Source: Nemertoderma westbladi (lineage: Eukaryota; Xenacoelomorpha; Nemertodermatida; Nemertodermatidae). From it: a DNA stretch of 64,000 bases. The notes beneath the pieces were generated by a model. The model was not told where the DNA came from. It made no database searches and was given only the letters and a program-made list of their open reading frames with translations. A program made the position numbers and the translations under genes. Positions 30,995-42,925 of this stretch are shown here, piece after piece (the stretch's first letter is position 1; each line of letters opens with the position of its first letter). The stretch is taken from the NCBI GenBank assembly GCA_032718475.1, contig JAUCBJ010002765.1:1-64000 (forward strand), in the 5' to 3' direction.

Positions 30995-31930
30995 AAGGAA
31001 TATCGATCAGCCACAGAGTCGGCATCGGAATCCATAGTCCTAGCTGAACTGCAAGTTTATTAGTAGGTGTTGGGTGAAGTGGAGTAGATTCCAGGCCAAT
31101 GCACTGATGCACCATGTGGTGAGCGTCACAATCACAGCAACAATCTTAAGTGGGCATGTGCATGTGGGCGTGTAGTGTTTAGACTTGGGGTGAAGGGAGT
31201 GCATTTGTAGCGCAGCGCGCAGAGTACAGGGCAATGATTCAGTGGTATTTTAAATAGAGTTCAGACTGTTCTGCTGTTAGAAGCAGCAATTATATTTTAT
31301 TTACAAAAATTCCTGCGTTCAGAAATTTCCAGACTTTGAGACAGGCACAGTCAATCATTCTAATGCCTTGGAATGCTAGCGAGCTAGTGTAGCCTATTGC
31401 TGTATTGTTACTGCTATACTGGAAGGTGGAAGGTGTAGTACCTACTGTTAGGCCGTACTGTAGTAATATTCTCGGTACCGGTACCTCTGGTATCACATAC
31501 AGATTGTGTCTAAAAGTATCAATCACTATGTAGTGCCCAAGCACTACAAATGTAGTCTTCTGTAAATAAGTTGAATTTGCTAGACTAAAGAGGACAGACT
31601 ACATAATATTTTATTGTTTTATTAAATCTCCCATTATCTGATAATAAAAATATGCCACAATCCCTATTGTCTATAACCATATAGTTACATAGAATGAAGT
31701 AATGCCAATCGATGTCTGAAAAAAAATATTTCCGATTTTTAGAGTCAATTTAGAAATGCAAATTTTTAAAATTTACCGTTTTTTAAGTGTCAGTCATATA
31801 GATGCACCTTTAATTAATCATAAATTATAGCATTATAATAGTTATAGGATATATTTGGTAACTACAGCATTGATTTGAAAACAGTCTTTAATGGGGTTAC
31901 AAATGTAGACGCTGGGCGCTGCTGGGTTAA
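30995..31930. other. non-coding
   Basis: No gene seen. Short open frames here are not supported by motifs. The sequence turns AT-rich after about 31240. Confidence 0.4.
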
Positions 31931-32890
31931 TTTAATATTTTAGAAGGTGACCTATTTCGAAAAGGGTACTGTATTTTAGATTTTTTATGTTTTACGTCAG
32001 CAGAGGAAACAGAGTTCCATATCGTTGGCCCTGAAAAATAATTATTACTGTTTGGAAATTATTGGAAAACTAATGGATCTTTGAGATGAGCAATGAGCAT
32101 ATCCTTGCCTTAAGGCCTGTTTACACGTGGCAACTTTTAGAGCAACTTTCTCGGCAACTTGTAGAGCAAACCAGGTTGCCGATCAAGTTTCTCCGTGTAA
32201 ACACGTAAAAAAGTTGCATTGAATGTTGCAGGTTGCACTTGAATGAATTTGCGTTGGCGAATTAAAGCGGGATAATCAAATTAAATTATCAAAAACTAGA
32301 TCGTAGATAAAATGACCCACTATTTTACAGTCAAACTAGCCAAGTTGCTCTAAAAGTTGCCGGCCATGTTGCTGGTAAAGTTGCCACGTGTAAACAGCGA
32401 TTAAATTAAGTTGCTCCAAGAAACGTTGCTAGTTGCCGAGAAAGTTGATCTAAAAGTTGCCGGCCATGTTGCTGGTAAAGTTGCCACGTGTAAACAGCGA
32501 TTAAATTAAGTTGCTCAAAGAAACGTTGCTAGTTGCCGAGAAAGTTGATCTAAAAGTTTCCACGTGTAAACAGACCTTTAGGGGTAGAATAGCTTACGTT
32601 GATAGTTAGACGTAAAGGATAATATATTATCTGTTGAATAAGTTAAATTTGTATAAGTTACTGTATAATGTACAATGCTCTATATGTATATTACATGTTC
32701 TCATACTGTATAATATTAATATTGATGTTTCAATATTTACAAAGTAAAATAATTCTAATAAAAATATGTATGGTAGAAAAATACATTATTGCGTTTTTCC
32801 TTCCTCTCTGCGTTTTTCCTCCCTCTCTGGTCATTTTTCCGCGTAATTCTTTTCCCCCCTTGTTTACAGTCTGTTTTACCCCAGCCCTAT
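31931..32890 (+). repeat. duplicated 1 kb segment, copy 1
   Basis: Runs from TTTAATATTTTAGAAGGTGA to TTTTACCCCAGCCCTA and is repeated in the same orientation at 33838-34974. Both copies carry the MITE described separately, with the same target site, so the duplication followed the MITE insertion. This copy has an internal duplication of about 106 bp within the MITE. Confidence 0.85.
32113..32577. mobile_element. Harbinger-like MITE, copy 1
   Basis: The ends AGGCCTGTTTACACGTGGCA and the inverse (GTTTCCACGTGTAAACAGACCT) are flanked by TTA on each side (32110-32112, 32578-32580), the 3-bp duplication typical of PIF/Harbinger. Total 465 bp. The interior is made of repeated GTTGC/GCAAC words and holds no reading frame. 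Confidence 0.7.
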
Positions 32891-33837
32891 AAACTATATA
32901 GTAGTTCCCCTGGTTGAGGAGATGGGAAATCATGTACTGGGATAGGCTGCTAAGTTAACCCAACAAAACAACTAAACTTTTAATTAATTATTAATTACAG
33001 GCAAGGGGGAAGGATTAGTAAGGAATTTTTAAATTTCATTAAAGGTTTACGTTTAATTAAACGAGTCCGTTAATCGTGTTATATTGACAAATAAATTATA
33101 TAGTTTTCTATACTTATGAGTAAAATAATAAACTTTCAGTAATGTGTCATGACTTCAAATGCATCCACGAATACCGTGTTTTGATAAGGGAATTAGCAAA
33201 CGGCGACCTGCAATTTAGCGGGGGGGGGGGGGGGGGTCATTTTTGGGTGTTTTAGAGCATGTAGTTGTAGGCAAAGGTTTTAGTACTACATGGTGTTGAT
33301 CGTGTGGGTGGACCACCGAACAGTTGCGAATTTTAGACTAAAGAAGACAATTGTTTAAAATTTATTGTTATTTGGTAATCCGATACTCACATTGCACATA
33401 TATAGTAATATATACAGTATATTGTATAATTGCAATATTAAAAGTTAAGTTACAATAATACTTTGGACAATGGCGTGGCTAGTATTATAGCCCAATGTAT
33501 TGACTGGGAGTGCCGGGCAGGTAGGGGTCGGGTGGTGTGCAGTGCTTGCAAAAAAAAAGGGGGGGGGGGGGGGGGGGGGGGGGTATTACTATTTTGTGAA
33601 TTGTGAGGTGTGAGATTGTTACTGTTGTTGCTGATAGGGAAATAATTAATTATCCTAAGTTAATCTCCAGCGCAATCAATTGTTGCACTGGAGTTCCGAT
33701 GCTGATCCAGGTATATAAAACTAAACTAATGAGAGTCGAGATAGGAAATACAAAAAATATAAAATATTGGATGGAAAAGGTTATGGAAAATTGGTAAGAT
33801 CTATGTTTTATTGATTGTTTACAGTGTACTTAATATT
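32891..33837. other. spacer between duplicated segments
   Basis: Non-coding. It holds G runs at about 33219-33236 and about 33559-33582 and otherwise AT-rich unique sequence. No gene seen. Confidence 0.5.
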
Positions 33838-34022
33838 TAATTTAATATTTTAGAAGGTGACCTATTTCGAAAAGGGTACTTTATTTTAGATTTTTTATGT
33901 TTTACGTCAGCAGAGGAATCAGAGTTCCATAACGTTGGCCCTGAAAAATAATTATTACTGTTTGGAAATTATTGGAAAACTAATGGATCTTTGAGATGAG
34001 CAATGAGCATATCCTTGCCTTA

Positions 34023-34399
34023 AGGCCTGTTTACACGTGGCAACTTTTAGAGCAACTTTCTCGGCAACTTGTAGAGCAAACCAGGTTGCCGATCAAGTTG
34101 CTCCGTGTAAACACGTAAAAAAGTTGCCGTAAAAGTTGCTTAACTTTTAAGGCAACGTGAAGGAATTTGCGTTGGCGAATTAAAGCGGGATAATCAAATT
34201 AAATTATCAAAAACTAGCTAGTAGATAAAATGACCCACTATTTTACAGTTAAACTCGCTCTAAAAGTTGCTCTAAAAGTTGCCGGCCATGTTGCTGGTAA
34301 AGTTGCCACGTGTAAACAGCGATTAAATTAAGTTGCTCCAAGAAACGTTGCTAGTTGCCGAGAGAGTTGATCTAAAAGTTGCCACGTGTAAACAGACCT
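34023..34399. mobile_element. Harbinger-like MITE, copy 2
   Basis: Same ends and TTA flanks (34020-34022, 34400-34402) as copy 1 but 377 bp, lacking the internal duplication. The retained right end reads GTTGCCACGTGTAAACAGAC, a better inverted match to the left end than in copy 1. Confidence 0.7.
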
Positions 34400-34653
34400 T
34401 TAGGGGTAGAATAGCTTACATTGATAGTTAGACGTAAAGGATAATATATTATCTGTTGAATAAGTTAAATTTGTATAAGTTACTGTATAATGTACAATGC
34501 TCTATATGTATATTACAAGTTCTCATACTGTATAATATTAATATTGATGTTTCAATATTTACAAAGTATAATAATTCTAATAAATATATGTATGGTAGAA
34601 AAATACATTATTGCGTTTTTCCTTTCTCTCTGTGTTTTTCCTCCCTCTCTGGT

Positions 34654-34895
34654 CTATCTAATCGAATATATAATGGCGGGAATTTGAAACAAACAAATAC
34701 AACACAATAACAGACAGTATTTACTGGAAGTAAGTTAATAGTTAATAATAGTTTATAGCTAATATTACCAAATGGCAACCCAACACCATCCTCCAGACCA
34801 AGGCCGCTACGCCACTTTAAGCGCGACCCGCGCACACAGTGCGAAGCGCCACGGATAAGGGCGAACTGAACTCGAGTGCGCACCCACTCGCGCAC
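34654..34895. mobile_element. 242-bp insertion with 13-bp target duplication
   Basis: Copy 1 of the duplicated segment has an uninterrupted CTCCCTCTCTGGTCATTTTT. In copy 2, CTCCCTCTCTGGT occurs at both 34641-34653 and 34896-34908 with 242 bp between. A 13-bp duplication of variable length is what LINE-driven retroposition leaves. The insert is GC-rich at its right (about 34770-34895) and AT-rich at its left. It has no poly-A tail and I do not recognise its source. Confidence 0.7.
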
Positions 34896-34964
34896 CTCCC
34901 TCTCTGGTCATTTTTCCGCGTAATTCTTTTCCCCCCTTGTTTACAGTCTGTTTTACCCCAGCCC

Positions 34965-35036
34965 TAGCTCAGTCGGTAAAGCGTTGGAAATTATATGTAG
35001 TAGGTATTGAGTTCGAATCATAGTGGGTGCGAATTA
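34965..35036 (+). repeat. tRNA-like sequence (SINE head or pseudo-tRNA)
   Basis: A clean A box (TAGCTCAGTCGG) and B box (GTTCGAATC) at tRNA spacing, but the anticodon and acceptor stems do not pair. It probably has Pol III promoter ancestry without being a working tRNA. Confidence 0.4.
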
Positions 35037-35039
35037 TTT

Positions 35040-35365
35040 TTTGTGCAGAGTCTCAACTCATTTAAATTAACCGCTACAAATTAAATTGCATTTGCTCGAA
35101 GTAGATTAACCAATGGGATTGTAGTTATTAGATAGTAACCAATGTCGTGCAAGTTATATATTCGCTGGACCAATAGTTATCTTTAAAAACCTATTAGAAC
35201 TCATAGAACAATCGAGAATTTTCTCGATTGATTGCAGCACAAATTTGCTATAAAAGGTGCGATTTCGTTCATTAGTTATCTCTCTCTCTCACTTACATCC
35301 ATTAGTTATTTTAGATTACACTGTTTACATTATTATAATTGTTGGTTTTCTGTAATAAAGTCAGA
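35040..35365 (+). promoter_or_regulatory. LTR-like or Pol II promoter-like block
   Basis: In order: three CCAAT boxes (35110, 35139, 35170), a 22-nt palindrome CAATCGAGAA-TT-TTCTCGATTG (35209-35230), TATAAAAG at 35249-35256, a CT-rich start region (35280-35291), and AATAAA at 35354-35359, only about 100 nt after the TATA box. That tight promoter-plus-polyA arrangement is typical of an LTR. No second LTR or coding region follows, so it may be a solo LTR. Confidence 0.4.
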
Positions 35366-36735
35366 ATTATTGCTATATCTGCCCTTTTTCTATCATGCTT
35401 CACCACGGTGAACTTAACTGAAGGACAGGATGGCAGGCTAAACATCGGGCCACAGCAATGAACAGGAACATCTGAGGAATGTAGACAGGAGACAACACGC
35501 AATATCATTCTTGAGTTATTCGCCCATCGCCTGAAAGGTTAGACAGCGTTCAATGCCTTGCTACCTAAGTATAAGACCAAAGATCGAAGGTAGAGGTAGT
35601 GACACGCTGTGCGCTAAAAATTACATCTAGGGACCGTACTGTCTTAATTCAGAGAAAACCCGCGGTAGACCTTCATATTCCTACGGGGGGAGAAGAGGAG
35701 ATCAGGCAGAGATACTAGTACACAGATAGGACGTAGGCACACCGGTACAAGGCATACACATTGGTAGGGTGCAGCAAACTGTACGCCTAACTCTTGCTAA
35801 GTACAGGTGCGTCTGTGACTGTTTGTAGTACAACGGTGTCCATTGCATTAGAACTTGTAGGCCAGGAGGGTTACTGTGTTTTTACCTGAATTAGGATTGT
35901 ACCGTTCAGGCGGTAGGGCAGTTTACACTAGGCACGAAATAAATTGAGGCTATTTAGGGATACTAACATCTACCGTGTCCCCGCCAACATTCTGTTAGGA
36001 AGTTGCCGTACCCATCTAGGCAACATCTATTTGTAACCGTACGCCTACTGTAGTAAACTAACACATTTCTTCTTAGTATTAGGGACCTGGTAAATTAAAT
36101 TGCCGAATTCTGGGCGTAGTATTAACCTTATGCCTGAATTTGAGTCCTGGAAATACACAAAAGGGGAAGGAGCCTTATCATTTGTGAGTATTGGACCTAC
36201 AAGTTACAAAATTAGAATTTTCGTAAAATGCACACCGGACCCAGTAATTATATATATGAAGGAGCAAAAACTGACTTTGACTGTTTAGAATTAAGACACA
36301 CGCGCGTTAGAAATTATTTACACCTCAAAATATATAAAATAACTTTTGTGCGTACTGCGCTTTGCTCGCTAGTTAGACATCTCTACATCTCTGCACATAG
36401 CTAGCATCTCTCTATCCCAACCATATAAATCATACCGCGGCAAAGTATACGAGCCCCTTAGTCCGTCAGTGAGTCAGCCTGATTTTAGGATTCGCTGCGC
36501 GGGATTTTGTTTTATCGAAGTTTGTCCGTTCGTAGACTGTTTTCTGCCTCACCGGTTATAAGAGACAAAATACTGCAATATATATTCGCTTACTTGGAGT
36601 TTACTGTTTTTGGTGAGAAGGTCGGATTATGATTTGATTCACAAACTTTACAGTAGGATATTGCAGGGTATTTTGTTACTGTCTCTTCGAATATTCTGGG
36701 ATAAGGACGCCCTTGGTCCTGGATTAAGGACCCAT
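35366..36735. other. non-coding
   Basis: No reading frame with recognisable motifs. 36350-36560 has CTAGTTAGACATCTCTACAT-type pyrimidine-rich DNA that could be another retroelement border, but I cannot define ends. Confidence 0.35.
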
Positions 36736-37187
36736 ATATTTGGCTGCAGGGGTATATGGCCTGACCAGGCAGATGGTGATCTACCAATGGCTGGTCAGGA
36801 GTAGAGTGTTCTCATGTCCACTCTGAGAGCACTTCACTGCGACCTGCACCTGGCAGCAAGGGTACAGGGCATGACCCAGCAGATGAGCTGCAACAGCCAA
36901 TGGTGGGTCATGTGCGCCAGAGTAGATATGGGTGATGGGCCTCATATCTGACTCCATTGCGACACCCACCCTGTGGAATGGCAAACCAGTGTGTGGTATT
37001 TGCCCCGAGAGCTGACTCGGCAAAAAAGCACCCCCCAACCCCCACTATGGATTACATTAGCAATGCGGAGGTCCGGCCACTAGAGGCCAGTGGAATTACC
37101 GGACACAATCGGCCTCACAGGCGTCAGTTAACTCCTGACCAGGCTGCCTGACTCACCCCCTACTGGAGAGAGAACGGCAATAATTTT

Positions 37188-38554
37188 TTGAGTCCCTTTC
37201 CTGATGACCTTTCTGGCCCAAACCCTTTGTCACCAGGGAGGCCAGATTGCGAGGGGGAGAGGGATTTTGGAGTTGGAGGCTACTCTCATGTTCCACCCCG
37301 ACCAACAAAGCCATTGGCCAAAGCCACTAGACTAGCCTCAGTAAACACCCTAACACTCGGGTCCCCAATGCGACAAGGTGAGCTGACTGCCTTGGCAGAT
37401 AAGCTTTCTCTTAGTGCAGTGGGTGTTCAAGAACACCGAATGCAGACTGGACAGACTGATGAGGTTCTGATTAAGGACATGGGGGTCGGTTGGCGACTCG
37501 CCCTCGCTTCAGCAGATGATAGTGGCAATGGTGGAATTGGTCTATTGATGAATCCGACTGCACATGCAGCATTGGACAAAATAGACCAAATCTCTAACCG
37601 CATCATCCGTTGCCACTTCTCATGTTCTGGAAGACTGGCTAAGAAGTTTCCTAAGGTGGTTCTGATTGTGTGCTATTCTCCAACTAGTGTTACCCCTGTA
37701 GAGGAGGTAGAAATTTCTACCAGAATCTACAAGCACCTACTGATGGAGTGGATCAGCACGCATTCTTAACATTCCTGGGAGACTTTAATGCAAGTCTGCA
37801 TCAATCACCTACATCGCCCTGGGTCTATAGCAATAATGTTAACCGAAATTCCGTCCATCTTCAGGATTTTATCTCTGGAAATGGATTGTTTTCGGCTGGA
37901 ACCCAGTTCAAGAAGCGAACTGGAAAGCTATGGACTCATAGTGGACCCAGTGGTCACAAGTCCCAGATAGACCATATCCTGTTTCGTAGGAAATACAGGA
38001 GCTCTATACAAGACTGTAATGCATTTACACTACGACCCTTCTACAGCGATCACCGCCTTATTGTGGACAAGGTAAGACTTAGTCTGCGTGCTAGCAGAAC
38101 AACGAAATCTGCCTTGCCGCCGCATGACTGGTCCTCTCTGTTGCAACAGCCAAGTGTGAGATCCAGCCTCACACTACAGCTGAGCAACAGGTATGAGGTT
38201 CTTGCCTCTGAGGCGGCAGATCACTGTGAGGGCTATACTGCCTTCACAGAGGCAGTTAAGTTAGCAGCTGCAAAAACAGTTCCTGTATACCCTCGAAACA
38301 GGAAACGGGCCCCCTGGACTGACAACAAAATTCAGAAGTGCCGAAATGACCTCTACAAGGCGCAGAAAGAGTCCCGACTCAAACAGACTACAGCGGCCAA
38401 GAATGCAGTTAAGGCTGCATCTAGGTCCCTGAACAGGCAGTACTCTGTTAATTTACAGGAGCTAATAAACCAACAGGTTGATGCCATCAATGATGCTGAC
38501 GACAGCAGGCAATCATCCCAGGCAAGGAGATCTATCAACTTGCTTGCTGGTTGA
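37188..38554 (+). pseudogene. RTE-like AP endonuclease domain, frameshifted
   Basis: Two overlapping frames make one endonuclease domain of the exonuclease-III fold that nicks target DNA for reverse transcription. The first carries VNTLTLGSPMRQGEL, AVGVQEHRM (the E-H of the QE motif) and GGIGLLMN. The second carries FLGDFNASL (catalytic GDFN), SQIDHILF (D-H) and YSDHRLIVDKV (the SDH motif), then a basic linker with NRKRAPWTDNKI. A shift near 37755 separates them. The motif set is complete, so damage is recent. Confidence 0.8.
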
Positions 38555-39528
38555 AAAAGCCAACCAACCAACAAGGTTAAGGCTGAATCACCAGCCGATC
38601 GCCTCAATGGTTGGAAGGCCCACTTTGAAAAGCTCCTCAATAATGACAGGGTATTGCCTGATAACTTTATAGAAGTAAAAGTGTCTGAGTCTATACTCCC
38701 AGATATTCCCATTGGTGATATCTCCTTTGCAGAAGTAAAGGCTGCTGCAAAGAGCATTAAGACAAATCGTGCCAGTGGAGTAGATGGTTTTCCCCCTAAG
38801 GTCTTTAAAATACCTGAGTGTTTAAAGCTCATCTATCCCATCATAGTAGACATGTACAGTACCGTACAACAAGAGTCCCACAAGAAATGAAATCAAATAA
38901 GTTGGTGCCAGTTCCCAAGAAGGGCAACCTAACACTCTAGAAGGATAATGGAACTCTCTGGCACTTAAAAGGATAATTGAAGAGTTATCAAAAAAGAAAG
39001 ACAGGCATCTGGCTGTTATCTTTGTTGACTTCTTCAAGGCCTTTGATTCAGTCTCTCGCTCGCTATGTTCAGCATACTTTCATTAAATGGGATTCCTGAT
39101 GAAATTATTGCAGCAATCAGATCAGTATACGATGGTTCGCAACATTTGTGTCTACTGTTGACAGTGACACAGAAAAATTTGAAGTGTTATGGGGCGTCCT
39201 CTAGGGAGACACACTTGCACCATTCTTGTTCATAATTGTTGTTGACTATGTTCTACGCATGTCCTTAGGTCATCATAATGATGATGGGGTGATGATAACT
39301 CCACCTAATGGCTCCAGAAGTCGCGGGAATCCTGTGAAGTACCTAACTGATCTAGACTTTGCTGATGACTTAGGAGTACTCTCAGAATCACTTCAGCTCA
39401 TTAGAACATGCTGCTTCTAGTGTTGGTCTTTTTATTAACTCCAGAAAGACCATAATTTAGACAGTTAACTTTGAAAGTCCTCAGCAAGTCTCTGATCGGA
39501 TGAGCATAAGCTCAAACGATGGCATGCT
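38555..39528 (+). pseudogene. RTE-like reverse transcriptase, decayed
   Basis: Pieces in several frames: EVKAAAKSIKTNRASGVDGF (RT block 1), LAVIFVDFFKAFDSVSR (block A with catalytic D), GDTLAPFLFIIVVDYVLR, and YLTDLDFADDLGVLSES (block C, FADD). Stops and shifts near 38890, 39090 and 39175 interrupt it. It continues at 52535 beyond BEL-B. Confidence 0.75.
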
Positions 39529-40758
39529 TGTAAAAGCCTTTGCTGAATTGCCCCGTTATTTTTATTATCTTTTACATTAAAATACTCTGTAGTTGATTTA
39601 ATAAGTGTAAGAGACCGTATTATTGCTGTATCGGTGTTTTTAGAGGATCTAAGACCTATTTCCTCCGTATGTGTACTGTGAAAGGTATATTTTATGATTC
39701 TATGGCAATTCGTGACGCAAAGGGGTGATAGCTACTCTTGAACAGTAGTTACTATGACTACGGTTAACAGCTGACATTCATACGTGTTGATTTCCTTTGT
39801 TCTACGGCGTCTCTCAGTTCAGTCAGCCAATGAGAGCGTTTTTGTGGCTCCTTGTACAGAAAATTTCCGAGAAATGACGCAATGCCTATGTGCAGTGTTT
39901 ACATTCAGTCTTGAGCCAAAAAAAGAACGGCTTAGAAGTATTTTGTGCTGTACTGCTTTTAGTCGTACACTAGTAGGTTTAATTATAAAGGGCATATATC
40001 CTTTAACTGCATACTGATGACTGATGTCTGCATACTGCAGTACTGCATACACTGCATACTGTGTAACATTGTGCATACTTTTATATTGTTATACTGCTAT
40101 TTACCGTCAGTTCTTCATAATATGGTTGATGAATTATTATATTTGGAATAACGATAAATAACCCCGCAACCCAATATTCTTGATATACCGAAGGTAAGAG
40201 AGAAAGGTTACCAATAACGATTGTGACTTGTGTTAAAGTGGTTTGAAGTGAATCTAATGTTATTTGATAGACCCTACATGAGTCAGCCTGTGTTCCTTTT
40301 ATATGTGACTAAAATCAGTGAAGATTGGCAGATTAGTGTGCAGTATTGTGCAGCATAGTGTATGAGTGAGTCTGTTAAAGAAGCAATTCCTAAAGAATGC
40401 GCCATATATGTGGATTATAATTAAGCCATATCGTTGCGAGTAGTTTAAGTCATAACTCTGTTTATATAGATAAAGCGCCACGTCCTAAAGGAACTGTTAA
40501 TATTACCGAAGGTGAATAATATTGTCAGAGATTATATAATACTGTCAGTCGAATAATACATTAGGCTTACATAGCAATAAAAATTAAACCGTCGAACCCA
40601 ATCTCCCGGGAATATCCAGCGGGTGAATGGTCGCGCACGGATTGGTTTCGACTAGTGTAGTGAATCAAATACTTGTCATAGACTAAAAAGCAGATTTATT
40701 ATCTAGAAGACATTCTAATTTGGCGGGTTAAACTGCCAAAGGTCTGAAAGCGCGAACA
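39529..40758 (+). repeat. BEL-B 5' LTR
   Basis: Begins TGTAAAAGCCTTTGCTG and ends GAAAGCGCGAACA. The 77-codon frame at 39784-40017 is repeated identically in the 3' LTR and is not a gene. The 3' half is related to BEL-A's LTR and the 5' half is not. Confidence 0.9.
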
Positions 40759-42925
40759 TTAAAGGATATAGCTTCTTTATTGCAGTAAGCAATAAAGTCG
40801 AAAGTACCGGTCGACCGGTAACCAGTAGGCCTGACTGCCTGATCATCCGGACCGGTACCTACTTCCGTATAAGTACAGCAGTATTATTCGATTTGATTAT
40901 ATATGCCGGTAGGTCTTAATAATTAATCGGGGACGCCTGGTTTTTATTGGGATTTTACTTAGGCCTATTTCTGTCAGTTTTATTTATTTGTAGGCCAGTA
41001 TTGAACAGAAGGCGTGTAAACCTGATCAGATTGTACAGACAATTTGTAGGCTGAGCTGTTGTCTGATTGCTGTTAAGTCCGAACGAATTGCAGTGTGTGT
41101 AGAGCACCTGTCCGATTAAGTACGGTTAGGAAGTAGGGGCAGCAACGCTGTAAGGTAAATCCCCCAACTAAAGAATAAGTCGCACTACTGGGTTAGAGCG
41201 CATACTCCCTAATCATTTCGGAGTCTGCATGTCCTGTATTTTATTTAGGCTTGAGAGTAGTCTGCCATCGTTTAGTCTGTACTTTGTTTGTGTAAGTCTG
41301 TACGGGTAGCGTATAATTTTATTTAAATAATTTGTAGGCTGGATAGTTGTCTGGCTGTTATTAGGTCTGAACGGATTGCCGCGTGTGTAGATCATCTGTC
41401 CGATTAAGTACGATTAGGCAGTAGGGGCAGCAACGCTGTAAGGTAAACCCCCAACTAAAGAATAAGTCGCACTACTGGGTTAGAGCGCATACTCCCTAAT
41501 CATTTCGGAGTCTGCATATACCGTAGTTTGTTTAGGCTTGATAGTAGTCTGTCAGTGTTCGGTCTGTATTTTATTTGAGTAGTTTGTACGCGTAGCGTAA
41601 TATTTATTATTCAGAGTTTATGCGATTATTCGCAACATTCATTCCCTAAGTTTGTTCCTACAGTAATTGTGTTTGTTATACATACCGCTATAGTTAAATT
41701 AACCCCGGTACTATACGGGCTGCTTGGCGTAGGTAAAGACTGGTGATTTTGTGCATCGGTCACTCCAGCAGATGCCGTGGTTCTTTTAGCTGTTCAAGTA
41801 TATTTAACTACTGATTATTTGTTATACAAGTACTCGTACCTAATTTAGGGTTTAGTGTACCGTACTTTCCGAAGTAATTATTGTAGGCATTATATCTGTG
41901 TTGTAAAGTGGTTGATAGGCACATTCGATTAGCTCTATTAACTTCTAGGTAGGAACACTCCGTGATACATAACGTAGAACCTATAGCGATACGGCTATAG
42001 GTCGTCAGGCGGTGGCATTTTCCTATCTAGACAACGCAGTGTATTTACTACTACTTATTATTTCAAATACCGTAGTACCCTGTCCGTGTAATAACCGGTT
42101 TTCTAACCCTTTGTTAGGCTGGTTTGTAGACTTCTTGTAAAATTACCCTAAAAATTCGTATTTTGCGTTTTTGTAAATTTTTGTGTTTATTTAGAGATTG
42201 TAATCTCAACCCGAATTGTACGTAATTTGTAGTATTAAGTAACTTAGGTAAATTAGAATTATTTGTTTTAGTGTCTATACGTAACACTTCACTGAAAGCG
42301 CACCGCTTTGTGTAGTGATTACTCCCCAGAAATAATAACATTTATTTCAAACATAGACAAAACCCATTAAAACGGGTATATATATATTATAAATCAAATC
42401 CAACGATTTATAAATAGTAGGCCTACCATACAACCATTAGGTCTCAATATCAGTTGGATTACTGCTCAAATAACGGTAATAAAGTAAGTAAAGTAACAAA
42501 GTAAACCCTAAAGTAACAGAAATTCAATTATTTGAAATAATTGATATACCGGTATTTACGATAGGCCTATTATCTTTATTTCTATAAATCTAGGCTGAAA
42601 TTATACCGGTACTTGTAATTAATTCTATTTCAGAATTATATATCATACAAACTGTAAGCTGTATACCGGTATTCCGATAGGCCTATTATATATTTATATA
42701 TATTTGTGCTAAAATTATACCGGTATTCTGTGATAAACCTAGTCTGTAATAATACTTATATAGTTATATATACTATAAGTATACCGGTATTCTAATATAT
42801 TATATATATCACGCTACACTGAGTAGCAGTACCGGTAATTAATTACTAGGCTATCAGTTAATACTGAGTTACTAGACTTGCTCAGACTGTAATACAGCAG
42901 TAGACATTCAACTGTACACACAAAC
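40759..42925 (+). other. BEL-B long leader
   Basis: About 2.2 kb of non-coding DNA parallel to BEL-A's leader: the same palindrome ACCGGTCGACCGGT (40806-40819) and the same tandem duplication (TGTAGGCTG at 41045 and 41333, period about 288 bp, each followed by AAGAATAAGTCGCACTACTG). It also shares the TATAGCGATACGGCTATAGG block near 41980 and a series of ATACCGGTATT words before gag. Confidence 0.7.

Larger units (their letters stand above)
33838..34974 (+). repeat. duplicated 1 kb segment, copy 2
   Basis: Second copy of 31931-32890, differing by scattered substitutions, a shorter MITE and a 242-bp insertion at 34654-34895. The shared sequence ends just inside the tRNA-like element at 34968, so one breakpoint falls there. 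Confidence 0.85.
36736..39528 (+). mobile_element. RTE-like non-LTR retrotransposon, 5' part (split by BEL-B)
   Basis: 5' region with two tandem monomers (about 36740-36800 and 36845-36915, both with GGGTA...GGC-TGACC-GCAGATG...CCAATGG). Next come the AP-endonuclease frames (37188-37769 and 37748-38554), a linker and a decayed reverse transcriptase (38640-39500). Interrupted by BEL-B at 39528/52535; the 3' end is 52535-53150. Frameshifts and stops make it inactive. Confidence 0.75.

Noticed and set aside
39784-40017. 77-codon frame, repeated at 51560-51793
   Set aside because: It lies in both BEL-B LTRs at the same offset and has no motif, so it is LTR sequence, not a gene.
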